Source: Dermatemys mawii
Lineage: Eukaryota > Chordata > Testudines > Dermatemydidae
Direction of reading: 5' to 3'
NCBI GenBank assembly: GCA_007922305.1
Contig: ML677366.1
Span: forward strand, 12,027,132-12,091,131
DNA: 64,000 nt
Positions 1 through 10,903 of the stretch are shown here, in pieces (the first letter of the stretch is position 1; every line of letters begins with the position of its first letter). The notes beneath the pieces are model-generated. The model was not told where the DNA came from. It made no database searches and saw only the letters and a list, made by a program, of their open reading frames with translations. The translations under genes and the position numbers were made by a program.

Positions 1-329
1 GGGAATGGGAGGCACTTTAAGGAGAAGGTGATAAGAGGCCTAGGAGATTTTAGGAAGTATTAATCTTTTCCTTTTTTCCCTATCACAATAGCGTTATATT
101 TTGGCTATGTACCCGGACCCCAATCTTTAAAACAGCTTGGCTCCTTTAAGCTACAGCTGAAGCATCCACTCTTAGTCACTTTCTTTTACCTGTTCCTGCT
201 CATGAACAAATAATTTAACTAATTACTCAGAACACTATTTGTGTTCTCTCCTCACCCTCTCTCCCTGCCACACCCAGCTCTGAAAGGCACAAATCAAGGA
301 TGCATTTGTAACCCTTCTGCCAGGTGGAG

Positions 330-1700
330 CTGGCAGCAGCCAGGGCTGGGTCCAATATCTAGGGGTTCCTTTTCAATAGTGTACAGCACAGAACTGGTTC
401 ATACGCTCACCCGGTAACCTGGAAAAATTACACAGCACCCCGGGGCGCCTCTGAGAGGCAATACTTCCCCGCTCGCCAACACAGAGTCTGAGCATAGAAA
501 GAAACTTTTAATGAAAGGAGGGAAGTCACCCAACATTAATTAGGGAAAATGCCATAAGCAGGATTCTGTGAGCAGGACACCCAACCCAGAGTGCTCCCTC
601 ACCATACTCCACTCACAGTGGTTGTCCTTAGTGAGTGAGGACCCAGAGTTCAGAGGTGCATCTGTCTGAGTTCACCTCCAACCTGGGCAAGAAGGCAGCT
701 TGCTTGCCCGCCATCTGAGCACTTGCTCTAGCTGGCCACCCTGCCAATTGCAGTTTCTCTCCACCAGCCGGCCGGTCAGCCACGGTTCCTCTTTGCTTCC
801 CAGCCCACAAGCCATGGTTCCTCGCCATCTGGCCAGCCCACCAGCCATGGTTCCTTGCTGCCTTGTCAGACCATCCACAGTTCCTCAGCCTCTGGGTGTC
901 CCACCAGCCGTGGTTCCTCTCCACTGGCTGCCCTACCAGCTGCTTGCCAGCCGTTGGTTTGCCGGCCGTTTGTCAATCACCTTATACTGCCACCTGCCTC
1001 TCTGCTGTGACCTCTGCACATCACTCTCTTAATGATTTTCAGCACTGTGCAGAAACGCTGTGCCCCCCCCCGCCAAAGTGATTTCAGCCCTCATTTGAGC
1101 ATTTTAACATAACGAAGGCTCCTAATAAAGCCTATTTAGCTCTATCTTTGAACAGTGGAGAGAAACAGGTTAAATTAGATCAGGGACTCTTCAGGATAGT
1201 CCACATCTCCTAGCTGGGACACCAGTTCCCACCCATCTTACTTTCACAGGCGCCTGGCATTTGAGTCCCTGGCTTAGCAGGTTCCTTTCAGCTGAGGGTG
1301 ACCCCTCAGTAAGGATAAACTCAGGACAGTTCTGCTCCCCTTTGGTCATACAATGAAGATAACAACAAAAAATTATATAATAATACACACAGGTTAAGAA
1401 AAGAGTATCTACATCTGAGTATAGTGCTTAGATTATCTGCAAATATGACATTTGTTTTAAATCATAAGATACATATGGTACATAATCAGCAAACCCAAAT
1501 TTAGGTGAATACATTTAATAATACAGTTTAGATATTAGCATCCAAGATTTGGGTACATCATTCATGAAAAGTTATACAGAGTTGGCTGTGGAAAGAAAAT
1601 ATAGCAATGAGTGTAGATTGTCCCTCAGTAATTGAGCATTTAGGGTAGGTTGTCCATATACAAAGTACAATTCATCAGGAAATTACTTTCCCGACCATGC
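330..1700. repeat. Probable dispersed repeat, possibly LTR-retroelement-derived
   Basis: Two blocks, about 330-620 and 1186-1400, read like parts of a long repeat I remember from turtle genomes. Recognisable phrases are around 421-445 (TGGAAAAATTACACAGCACC) and 1300-1330. No open reading frame with a recognisable domain is present and no terminal repeats were identified. The class is uncertain and the call rests on memory rather than on a comparison made here. Confidence 0.35.
775..925. repeat. Degenerate minisatellite, about 32 bp unit, five copies
   Basis: The core CCAYGGTTCCT (with variants) starts at 780, 812, 845, 875 and 908, giving spacings of 32, 33, 30 and 33 bp. The sequence between cores is CCAGCC-rich. 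The minus strand is open and encodes a degenerate Arg-Asn-His-Gly-Trp-Trp repeat. This is probably a by-product of a unit length close to a multiple of three, since no gene signals accompany it. Confidence 0.7.
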
Positions 1701-3807
1701 TTCTTATGAACGCTCCAGCTCATCCCTCCTGGTATTGCCAGTGTCCGGTGATGTGTTCTCTGTAGATGTCCCTCGATCACCTGATGGTGTGATTTGTAAC
1801 CCAACACCAGCCAAAGCAGATCACTTGGAGCAGCACAACTCCTGTCTTCTAGATACTTACGCAGAGTAGAGTATTCATGTATATTCAGTCAGCTGCTGAA
1901 GTCTCCCCCTCTCCCAAACTAGTTGTCAGAGAAGAGTTCTTTCAGACCCTGCTTACACATGCAAATGTTTCTGCTGTGAAAATGTATCTTTGTACAAACA
2001 CACATTCTAGCATGAAAGAGTTTTCGCCCTCTCAAGCATCGTTGCAAACAAAACCTTGTTCCTACAAATGCTTGTGGTAATTGAATTCAAAAGGGCACAA
2101 ATCCATGTGATCTGATGCAATGTAGATGCGAGTTGAGTGTTCTTTTCACTGTTTACCTGCCTTGCCTACCTGAACATTAATATATCACCCAAATGACAAA
2201 AAGGAAAGAAAACGAATGGGCTCAGAGTGCTAACCTGCCCTTTAGTAACTATTTTCATCTGAAAACTGGCCAGACCATTCATTAGCCAACTTAGCCCCTT
2301 TTTTGTTTAGTAATTTGTTCCCAAACACATCTCAAAATCTGTAATTATGTTCATTATTCATAAGGATTCACCAAGTAGTTGTGAAGAGTTTTTAGTTTAT
2401 TGGCTGTTTGCCAACACTTTGCTTTGAATATGAGTTTTATTTATTGGTCTTGTATGATTGGTCTCATAAGTCTCGTGCTACCTCGTCTTCTGACTGAACT
2501 TTTACACAGATTGGTGATGGCGAATGAATAATGAAGTTTAAGTCCAAATTTTTGTGCAAAGAATCATTTGTGCTCAAGTTCCTGATACTTTTGTGGTTCA
2601 AAAAGTTTTTCACAGCTACCTGGCGGGTGCCCAAATATTTGTGACTAATGTCTAATATTAATCATGATGAACTTAGCATGATTAGAAAATAGTTGTGAAT
2701 TCTCTCTTTAACTATTTGATCAGCTCTACCAGAACCAGAGTCCTCATACCAATTGAACATCCAGTCCTGTCATGCAGTCCATCCCCACCCCCTAAATCAT
2801 TAAAACTCACCCCTACAGATCCCACATAATTCTCCAAACTGCTAATCCCTTCAAACCAATCTTCAAGAGCCCAGCAAACTTCCAATACTCACTACTGACT
2901 CCTGTGTCAACCAGACCCAACCACTGCCTCAAATCAACACAAGTAACACTTTGTAGAAACAGCCCAGCCTTTCAATATTACCGTGGCTCAGGGTTTGAAC
3001 TGCTGTTTGACACCCTGGTGTTCATGGGAGTTTTTGCTGATAAATAGAATCATATCTGAAGTTATTATCAAGAGCAAATTGCTTCTTTGCTATGGTTTGG
3101 TGGTGAATGCTTGCTAACTGCATGTTGAATTATTTGAATAATGCTGTCATGTCGCAACCATTCATCAATGCCATTTAGCCACCTGTCCCCCTCCCCTTCC
3201 CATTCTCTTATGCAATGACTAAACACTTGACACTGCGTGTCTTTGACTCTTCTATCTGATACGGAGGGGATGCATGTCAATGCACAGTTGTCTTTGGATG
3301 TGAACGTTTCAGACATGATCCTTGTCCTTGCTGTATAGATAACTGTAAACCCAAAAGAATTTTAAAAAAAATGAACAGAAGATGGATTGGTCAAGAGACT
3401 AAAAGTCATTTATCAACAGCCTAGAAAAGATATAAATAAAATAACAGATGAGAAATTGGTGCTTGGGAGTTCAGAGATGTGTGTAGTAGAGGGATGGGTA
3501 TTTGGGTTTTGAAGGCAGAGAGAAGGGGCCTGATGAACAGCAGTGGGGATCAAGGCAATCTTGGTTTGAGGAGGCAAGACACTAGAAAATGCTAATTTTG
3601 CTGGTAATCAACAAAACTCATTTTTCCTGTGACTTACTGTGGGATTTTCTCATTAAATTTAATTTGTTAGATTGTTGGGTCTCTGAATCAAAGGTGTTTT
3701 CTCACCTCTTCATTCAACACCTGAGGCAGCACATCTGTAGGTGACATCAGCACCTCCTGGATACTCAGGAGATTGGCCAGTGGCTTAGGGTTCCACAGTT
3801 TAAATGG

Positions 3808-3932
3808 GCGTGATTTTCAGAGGGTGGGTCACAGCACTTTCTGAAAATCAGGCCCCTATAAAGTGTCCCTGCTGGGGCACTCAAATAGCGAGGCACCCAA
3901 ACTGATGACTCACTTTTGAAAATCCTGTCCAG
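3808..3932. repeat. Palindromic short interspersed element
   Basis: A GATTTTCAGAG block at the left is answered by CTGAAAATCAGGCCCC and then by CTTTTGAAAATCC further right. This inverted arrangement matches a palindromic repeat type known from bird and turtle DNA. The target duplication could not be defined. Confidence 0.5.
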
Positions 3933-3954
3933 GGCTTCTGAGTTACCAGTGCCA

Positions 3955-4120
3955 GTGGAGCCTTCTATGGCTTTGGGCAGGTGACCTAACCTTTTGTGCC
4001 TTGGTTTGCCCTTCCATAAAAATGAATTTAATTGCTCTCAGCTAGTTGTCAGGGTTGGCTGGTTTACTTCACTTGTGTCAGGTGCTTAGAGATTCCCAGA
4101 TTAAAGGCAGGATGTAATGT
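3955..4120 (+). repeat. MIR-like SINE
   Basis: The block contains CTTTGGGCAGGTGACCTAAC, the conserved MIR phrase for leaving out the 5' tRNA part, followed by a GTGCCTTGGTTTGCCC segment and a diverged tail. It is an ancient SINE copy in the intron 90 bp upstream of the first visible exon. Confidence 0.6.
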
Positions 4121-4208
4121 ACCGTTTTATAACGATCACCTCAGGGATAGTCCCAAATGGGTCGATAACACCTTTAATTTCTTTCTTTTCCTACTTTGAC
4201 TTTTGAAG

Positions 4209-4325
4209 GATGATGATTTGGAGACAGATGTGAACAAACTGAGGTCAAAGCCTGGTCTCGACAGGCCAGAGGAGGAGCTTGAGCAGTACGAGGCAATGTG
4301 TCCTGAACTTTCCCTTGTTTTCCAG
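4209..4325 (+). CDS. AGBL1: AGBL1 exon: acidic segment before the N-domain
   Basis: This 117 nt exon encodes 39 residues beginning [10 protein letters not shown] and ending CPELSLVFQ, in phase 0 at both ends. The acceptor is a pyrimidine tract ending TTTTGAAG and the donor is CAG|GTAGGA. The DDDLETD / [14 protein letters not shown] pattern matches the acidic linker that precedes the CCP N-domain in CCP1 and CCP4, as I recall the family. It lies between the N-terminal helical repeats (outside the window) and the low-complexity segment in the next exon. Choice of AGBL1 over AGTPBP1 rests mainly on the downstream exons. Joining to the 5404 exon preserves frame. Confidence 0.85.
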
Positions 4326-5403
4326 GTAGGATAACATTGTCGCTTCCTTCATCTGTGAACGCATGTAGGGATGTGCATTACTGAAGGTGCTGACTTAGAG
4401 GAGGTGGGCAGCCAGACATACTGCAAAGAGCAGTGCTGGGTGACTCGAGGTATCGGAAGATCCAAAACGTAGACGCACCTGGAGCTCATTGGGTTGAAAG
4501 AAGCCCCAGCTGGTAATGGGTGAAAGGTGCTAACATCTGAGTGGTGTTTGATGGCATTTAATGAAAACGTTGATCTCGGTTGACTAGGGCCCAGTGGATA
4601 AATAATTAAATAACCACATGAGAAAAAACCCATATCAGCTAATGGACATTAAGTTGTATCCTTGTTGGCCATTTCAAAAGAGATGCCAAGAACCAAATGA
4701 AACATGGAGATTAAACTGGTTTGTCTACCCTAGAGGTGGTCAGTCAAGGTCAGGGTTGAAGCACAGTGATGGGGAAGTTAACATTGCCACTGCTTTAAAA
4801 TGCAGAAGTTCTAGGATAGATCAAAGCAGCTGTTTAACAGTTTGGGATAGGAAGTCAAGAAGAATATTGTAATCAGTACTAGAGGCAGAGGAATTTAGAA
4901 AGGCAGAACATAATTATTCAAATTTAAACAAGACACCAGGGTTCATATATCTCCTATCATACAAAATGTGGTGGTATTTGTAATGACTGCAAGTGGCCAG
5001 AAACTTGGATTAACATTGCAGTCCTGTATTTAGGAAGGGTGGAACTTTGCCTGTCCGACTGGCCCCATTGCATCATGCTGGAGCATCGGTTCAAAAAGAA
5101 ACATATCATTTTGCCTCATGCAATTTTCTGTAATGCTCCAGGTTTTGCTTGGAGGTTACCCGCCTGGCAGCTGATCCAGCCTGACCTTATTTAGCTTCTG
5201 GGAACCAATGAGAGATCAGCTTGCAGGAACAGGAATGCAGGCAGGTGGGTTGTAGGTTTCTATCTCTCTCGGTCACTGAGGAGAGCAGACTTTTGAGAGG
5301 CCTGTAAATTAAATGTTTTCTCTTTTCTTTCTTCTACTTCCTTCTGGAAGGAGACCCCATCCGTCTTTATTTCTTTTCTTTCTTTTATTCTTTAAATCTA
5401 AAG
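4326..5403 (+). other. AGBL1: AGBL1 intron, 1078 bp
   Basis: The intron starts GTAGGA and ends AAATCTAAAG after a long pyrimidine tract. No repeat or RNA gene was recognised. The short open frames at 4349-4872 lack any recognisable domain. Confidence 0.7.
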
Positions 5404-6002
5404 GAACTGGAAACAGGGTCTGAGGATGAGAAGGGTTCTGAGAAGATGCCTGGGAGCCTGCCGGGCACTCGCCCCCGAGTCATTCCAAATGCTGCTTTCA
5501 CGAAACAGCAGTGTTGCAGACACAGGGACCAAAGTGCTGTGGGGCCACAGCCAGAGGAAACAGCTTTCAAGACTCCAGTGCAAAGCTGGGCAAAGAAGGA
5601 GAAATGCACTGGGGCTCCCGTCCTTGAACAGCAAACCAAGGGAGAATCAGTCCGAGGTGCAGATGCCCTTGGTGAAAGAGAAGATCTGTGCAGGAGCCAT
5701 GCACCCACTCTGCATCCTCCCCTAAAAGAAGCCTCCTCAGATACAAGAATGTTTCACACTCACTGTGTGAGCTGCTTCGGTCCCAACCCCATGGGAGGAG
5801 TGGGAGCCTCAGATATAGTGACAAAGCTTCTGGAGAGACACCCAGGGGATATCCCATTCCACAGCCCCCGCTTCTACATGGCCAGGGCTGGAAGCACCAA
5901 GTCCATTCCAGAATACAGGATCTTGGCATTCCCTGATTTCTGGGGCCACCAGCCCCTTCCTTGTTGCCAGTCCCTGCTGGAACGGAAATATGGAGTTCAA
6001 AG
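5404..6002 (+). CDS. AGBL1: AGBL1 large exon: variable linker
   Basis: The exon is 599 nt (phase 0 in, 2 nt of a split Arg codon out) and is free of stops. It starts ELETGSEDEKGSEK and runs through a Ser, Pro, Arg and Gln-rich stretch with no recognised fold, probably disordered. It ends FPDFWGH...SLLERKYGVQ, where similarity to CCP family proteins appears to resume. The same frame hits TGA at 6004-6006, immediately after the AAAG|GTGATT donor, which supports splicing there. CCP1 and CCP4 carry a comparable large poorly conserved exon just before the N-domain. It is the least conserved part of the visible protein, so its boundaries rest on splice signals and phase rather than on similarity. 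Confidence 0.82.
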
Positions 6003-7428
6003 GTGATTCTGTTTTATTGTCATCCCACAGGTAGCTCTCCGCAGCTGGCAAATAGGGACTCACCTCTTGTAGTATTGGGGACTCTCATGTCTTACTGCCT
6101 GTCCTTTGATGGGTATCAACATCACTTCTGTATCAATCCTTGCGGAGACCCACGTAATGGATTATCAGAAGAAGGGAAACTGAGCTATAGGATTATGCTA
6201 TTGAGATTTTTCTCTTGAGGTTGAAGACACTTACATCTAAGATGTTCTTGGAACAGATGGGGACTTAGGAGGCCTAATTCCTGCCTCTGCCAGTGGCCAA
6301 GATATGTCACCTCTCCACTTTCCTTATCTGGAAGGTAAAAGTGAATAAACACTTCTCGGCCTCCCTGCTAAAGTAATTAAATATTTATGAAGTGTGTTGG
6401 GATCCTCTTATGGAAGGCATTTTGCACCGGGCCATTAGCATTAATGCTCTCACCCCATTTACACTGTTCAGCTGAGGAGGATAAATTGTGAAACAATTTG
6501 TGTGTGGGGGGGTACTATGTTGGGAGAGGGGATTCTTCTCAGGGGTACCCTTCCCCCTCCTGCCCCAGGCGTGTCCCTCTGCAATTTCTTTAGAGGGCAT
6601 TTGTTCTTAGTAATGCAGGTAATGCTTACCAGACCCCAAACAGGCTGGGTGATTCTGCTGTCTCTTGACCTAAGCTCTAGGACTGAACAATACTAATAAC
6701 ATGGCATTTTCCAAGGACATAAGTTTTTGAGCTTTTTCAAACCTCTGTGCTCTATAGAGATGGGAACTCTTTCCATAGTAGCTAAATGCCAGGACTCTTA
6801 TTCACAGAGGCCGTCATTCTCTCACCTCTTCCCTGCACTAATATTCTGAAAGCCCTGCTTTTATGACCATAACGACACATGGTAACGATACAGCTAAGAG
6901 AGGGATAATCGTGTCATGCTTCAGCGTTTAAGCTGATTGCTGCAAAGGTCAGGAAGGAAGTCTTGAGAACACATAGGGCATTGTACAACTGGTCATTACT
7001 GGGAGGATTGGATGGTCTCCTTAGCCACTGTTGGAGCCAGGAGTCTGTATTAGATAGACCAATAGTCTGATCCCTTGTGACAAATTCTCCATTGCTAGGT
7101 TTACGTGACTCAGTCACTGAGACTGAATGAGAAGAAATGGGGATAAATCCTACAGAATGTGAATGACAAGTCATTTAACTCTAAAGGTGTCTTCCAGTCA
7201 TGAGAGTCATACAAAAGCCAAACTGGTGAATTGCAAAAAGTGCTAAGGGATATTTTTGTTTACAGTTAGCATAGGTGTATAATTCTGCACAGGAATTCCC
7301 CTTCTCCCCAACCCCCTGAAAAGAATATCATAAGCCTCAGTTCGCTCCCTCAGCAAGGATCCTCGCAGACACATACCTTTGTCTTGCTGTAACTGCAGAC
7401 AGATTCACAATTTGTTTTTCTTTTTCAG
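6003..7428 (+). other. AGBL1: AGBL1 intron, 1426 bp
   Basis: The intron is bounded by GTGATT and a TTTTTCTTTTTCAG acceptor. I saw nothing else in it: no recognisable repeat, RNA gene or further exon. Confidence 0.7.
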
Positions 7429-7512
7429 GGCCAAAATATTTGAGGACGTTTGTCGTCTAATCCAGCCAGGTGATGTCCTCGACAGAGTTGTCTTTGATTT
7501 AGATGGGCGCAG
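7429..7512 (+). CDS. AGBL1: AGBL1 exon: start of CCP N-domain
   Basis: This 84 nt exon completes the split Arg codon and encodes AKIFEDVCRLIQPGDVLDRV followed by VFDLDGR. It ends with AG of a split Ser codon before GTAAGT. The motif of a KIFEDV-type helix, an IQPGD turn and a VVFDL strand is the start of the N-terminal beta-sandwich domain shared by cytosolic carboxypeptidases. That domain packs against the catalytic domain and helps recognise acidic tails. Acceptor and donor are both near consensus, and phase agrees with both neighbours. Confidence 0.92.
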
Positions 7513-7667
7513 GTAAGTATTCCTTGTAGTGTATGTGACTGAGGGTACTACTGTTACTCTCAGTAATAGATGAGGTGACTAGGCCAGCAGATGGTGCATT
7601 TGATTCAACTTAGACAAATGTACAAAGCATTAGACTGGGAGATAGGATCCAGTGTAAGGAACAAGGT

Positions 7668-8365
7668 TGTGTGATGAGGTGCGCCACTCATGGCCAGGAT
7701 GGCGTCTCCTCATGGCCGTTCTGGGGATTAGCTTTGAGAGGTTGATGCCTCATCTCACAGTTGTATGCTGTCTCTCTGCTCTCTTTCTCGATCTGCAGCA
7801 GCTCCTCTCTCACTCAGGACTCAGCTCTCCAGCCAGGTTACAATATACATTTTCCCTTTCTGAAGTACCAAAGTCTTCCTTTAGCCATCCTAGGCATCCT
7901 AGCCTTCCCATTCACTCCTTCAGTGGCTGGCCGGGAAACCTGGGCCTGCCCTCTACTCTGGGTTCTGGCACAGGGGCTCTGTAGCCAGCAGTCAAGGTCT
8001 GCTCCCTCTTGGACCTTGCTGCCTTTCCCTGAGCCCTTTTCTTACCATCTGGCATCCACCTCCCCTGAGGTTTGTTACTGTTTCCTGCTCCCAGGGAGCA
8101 GCTACAAGCTGCATGTTTCTGCAGCCTCCAGACACTCCTCCCAGGGAATGACAGCAACCTATTTCCCAGCAGCCCCCTCAGCTTCCAATTTCCCATGTTT
8201 ATAAATCCCAGCCCAGTTTGTTCCTCCTCAGCTGGGCTCCCTCGCTCAGGGGTTAGTTAGCAACCCGATTCCCCTCAGCTGTCACTTGTTGGGTTAATTA
8301 GCCCCCTTTTCTATCCACGTTAACCTTTTGGGGCAAGTGTGAGGTAAATATCTCTTCACAGGCTG
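7668..8365 (+). repeat. Possible solo LTR of a turtle-type retroelement
   Basis: The block starts near TGTGTGATGAGGTGCGCCAC and carries a Pro/Ser-rich CT-rich body. A TTTATAAATCCCAGCCC TATA-like box lies at about 8200-8216, and TTAATTAGCCCCCTTTT follows near 8295. Order and wording match a turtle LTR I remember. The ends and a target duplication were not established, and no internal coding region is attached. Confidence 0.45.
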
Positions 8366-8369
8366 TCTC

Positions 8370-8690
8370 TCAGCATATGGCTCAGGGAAAGGATCTGCAG
8401 GCTATTGTGGAAGAGTCCCTGAAATCACCAGCTCAGTGCACAGCGGCAGTAGGAAAAGCAAACCAGATACTAGGTGGTTTTAGCAGAGCAATGGAACCTA
8501 AAACTAAAAGGGGTGGTACCATAATACTGTGCCGTCAGGCTGCTGTGAGACCCATTTTGGGTACTCTGAGCCAGGCTGGGCACCATTTTCTGGCAAGTCA
8601 TTATTGCACTCGAGAAGAGGCAGCACAGGGCAATGGAGAGGATCTCAAATCTGAAACAAGGAGATTCTGAGGAAAAGGTTAATGGGTCTG
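8370..8690 (+). pseudogene. Decayed CR1/L2-type LINE reverse transcriptase C-terminus
   Basis: A 97-codon open frame contains AVGKANQILGGFSRAMEPK and later AAVRPILGT. These correspond to the family pattern of a GKAN-QML-G segment and a LVRP-LEY segment in the thumb region of CR1-like reverse transcriptases. The conserved Glu-Tyr after VRP is lost and no upstream palm domain is present. It is a short fossil in an AGBL1 intron and codes for nothing functional. Confidence 0.5.
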
Positions 8691-9162
8691 TGATTGTCCT
8701 CTTAGGAGCTCAGGATGCAGGAGAGATTTAGGTGACTTGGCAGAAGTTTGAAGAAAGAGAGAGAATTTTAAAGTTGCTCAAGATAAACTTAAAGGCTCCA
8801 AACTTTAGAGGGGCATAAGGTAAAAATGGGAGGAGTAAATGGAGAACTTGGGCAGAGGCACTTCACACAAAGGATAATAAACCTGTGGAAGAAGTTAATG
8901 GGGAAGGTGATTGGAGCAAAGAACCTAACTGAGAGTGAAGAGTGTATGGATCTGTTGCTGGAGATAGGAAAATTGAGATGGGGTGAAAGTGGGATTTAGA
9001 ATTACTCCATAAACCTGGTGCTCTGAGCTGGATGGCTGGGCCATAGCTGCTCTTCAGTGTCTTCTGTTTGTAAGTCTAAATCGCTATATACATTATATTG
9101 GAGTGGTTACTGCTCCTTAAGATCATTTTTGGTAGTAGACATATTTCTGTGTTTTGCTCCAG

Positions 9163-9249
9163 CCCCTCAAGAACAGATGCTCCAGACTGCCTGAGATTCT
9201 ACTCCAAGTTTGAATCAGGAAACCTCCGCAAAGCCATCCAAGTGCGCAA
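9163..9249 (+). CDS. AGBL1: AGBL1 exon: CCP N-domain, FESGNLRKA motif
   Basis: This 87 nt exon encodes [20 protein letters not shown] followed by NLRKAIQVR, with split codons at each end (Ser in, Lys out). [17 protein letters not shown] is the hallmark first strand-loop of the CCP N-domain and is nearly invariant in CCP1 and CCP4. The acceptor is GTTTTGCTCCAG and the donor AA|GTAAGT. The CR1 remnant begins only about 50 bp downstream of the donor, so the intron was invaded close to the splice site without disrupting it. Confidence 0.95.
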
Positions 9250-9852
9250 GTAAGTAGCTTAAATCCCAGCAGTGGCTGTGTTGTATCCGGCCACACTTGT
9301 AATGTCTATGGTTCGATATTAAGAAAAACTTTTTCACTAGGAGGGTGGTGAAGCACTGGAATGGGTTACCTAGGGAGCTGGTGGAATCTCCTTCCTTAGA
9401 GGTTTTTAAGGCCCAGCTTGACAAAACCCTGGCTGGGATGATTTAGTTGGGGATTGGTCCTGCTTTAAGTATGGGGTTGGACTAGATGACCTCCTGAGGT
9501 CCCTTCAAACCCTGATATTCTATGATTCTGTGAAAAGATGAAGCACTGTGGACTTCAGAACAGACAGCAAGGGGAGCAGAGCTTATGAATCAGTTATTAG
9601 GTGGGGTGAAATTAAAAGAAGTGAGAAACCAAGGCACAGAGGGAAAGATATGACGCACGCTCAGCTAGTATTGGCTTCGACAGCATCCTCTGGGTCCCCC
9701 TGCCACTGGTGGTCTCAGTGACACCCCCTCACATTGTTGCCAGTGGCTGACAGCTGTAATGTTTGTATGAGGTATCTGCAGCCGTGGGTTCGTTATACCC
9801 CATCCTGTCCTGCCTGGCTCACAGTGACACCATCTCATGCCTTACTCTCCAG
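9250..9852 (+). other. AGBL1: AGBL1 intron, 603 bp, with CR1 insertion
   Basis: Nearly half of this short intron is a CR1 3' end. The remainder shows no recognisable element. The acceptor is CTTACTCTCCAG. Confidence 0.8.
9300..9530 (+). mobile_element. CR1 LINE, 5'-truncated 3' end
   Basis: Hallmark CR1 phrases occur in order: AGGGTGGTGAAGCACTGGAA, a TTTTTAAGGCCCAGCTTGAC segment, GGTTGGACTAGATGACCTCC and the terminal TATTCTATGATTCTG tail. The copy lies in sense orientation relative to AGBL1. It is 5'-truncated, as is usual for CR1, and carries no reverse transcriptase. Confidence 0.9.
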
Positions 9853-10001
9853 ATTTGAGTATGATTTGATTATGAACACCGATGTGAACAGTGTCCAGCA
9901 CCACCAGTGGTTTTACTTTGAGGTCAGCGCCATGAAGCCAGCCGTTCCCTACCGCTTTAACATCATCAACTGCGAGAAGGTCAACAGCCAGTTTAATTAT
10001 G
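9853..10001 (+). CDS. AGBL1: AGBL1 exon: core of CCP N-domain
   Basis: This 149 nt exon encodes [20 protein letters not shown], then [20 protein letters not shown] and EKVNSQFNY, with a split Lys codon in and a split Gly codon out (phase 1). The HQWFYFEVS and [20 protein letters not shown] signatures are diagnostic of CCP1/CCP4. As I recall the paralogues, [10 protein letters not shown] and AVPYRFN resemble AGBL1 somewhat better than the CCP1 version with DLILNSDINS and GVAYRFN. The donor is TATG|GTATGA. Confidence 0.95.
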
Positions 10002-10814
10002 GTATGAGCCCTCCGATGTTCAAAGCTATGCGACTGATTCCATGATTCCATTCCTTCTTGTGTCTGTAAGAGTCCCATAGGTCATGGCTTGCTTACTTAG
10101 TCATGGGGTGCCTTCTGAACCAGGGATCAGGGGTGGGAAGCTGGGGGCTTTTGGGGTATAATACCTTCTTTTCCTCTTCCTTTCTCTCCTTCCCATCCAC
10201 GTAATTAATATGGGTTCCATTCCCACCCTCCACTCCTGCTACCAATTTCCTAGCAGCAAAGGTCTCCTGTCATCTCATCCTCTACTGCTAGGTCCACTTT
10301 CTGAATTAGTAGAGCTGGGTGGGATCCCTCTTTGGTGCACAGCAGCTGCTTTGAAATCAGCCAGAAGGGGTCACTCTCAGGCCTCAAAAGGAGTTCTCTC
10401 TCTGTCCCCTCAAAGGCATTTAGGGTTGGGAAGAGGGATTTGGAATTGAAGATCAGGAGTTTGGAAACTGGGGTATTTAAAAATGGGACTATGGGGGAAA
10501 AGAAGGAGGAGGATCTATTTGGGCTGACTGAGTGGCGCAGAAGTGGAGAAATCTTATAAGGTTTGAATAAATTTGGCTAATCTTCAAATAAGCATCCACA
10601 GTTTAGGAGGTTTATTGAGAAATTAAAATCCACGTCCAGACCTTCTGAGGTTTCTGCCAACATTAATAATAAAAGATTCTGTCTCTATATTTGAGCTCCA
10701 GTTGCAGTCTGTGGTTCAGGAGGAAGGATGTGATGCTATAAAACAGGCAGGCAAATCAGAGCTTTCAATGCCCATTTTAGAAGAGAAATTGTTTCTTTTA
10801 CATACAGACTGTGT

Positions 10815-10903
10815 GTCAGATCCTCAGCTGGTATAGTTTGGCATTAGCACTAACCATGGCTTTCTATGAAGCTATGTTAATTTACTCCAGCTGAGGATCT
10901 GAC
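10815..10903. repeat. Palindromic short element with 17 bp perfect arms
   Basis: GTCAGATCCTCAGCTGG at 10815-10831 is the exact reverse complement of 10887-10903, enclosing a 55 bp centre. The wording matches a palindromic MITE-type repeat common in turtles and birds. Part of the centre (AGCTATGTTAATTTACTCC) also fits that family. Confidence 0.75.

Larger units (their letters stand above)
1..4208 (+). other. AGBL1: AGBL1 intron upstream of the first visible exon
   Basis: No exon could be supported here. The 3' end has a good polypyrimidine tract and a TTTTGAAG acceptor at 4208. Positions 330-1700 resemble a dispersed turtle repeat and contain a small tandem array at 775-925. Positions 1700-3800 look like unique AT-rich intron with nothing recognised. 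Positions 3808-4120 hold a palindromic repeat followed by a MIR-like SINE. Earlier AGBL1 exons for the N-terminal helical-repeat region are expected 5' of the window. Confidence 0.6.
7513..9162 (+). other. AGBL1: AGBL1 intron, 1650 bp, repeat-filled
   Basis: The intron holds an LTR-like segment at about 7668-8365, a decayed CR1-type reverse transcriptase C-terminal piece at about 8370-8690, and sequence to 9000 that may be more of the same LINE. It ends with GTTTTGCTCCAG. Confidence 0.7.

Noticed and set aside
628..924. Minus-strand frame with repeating RNHGWW motif
   Set aside because: Explained by a 30-33 bp tandem repeat; no gene signals.
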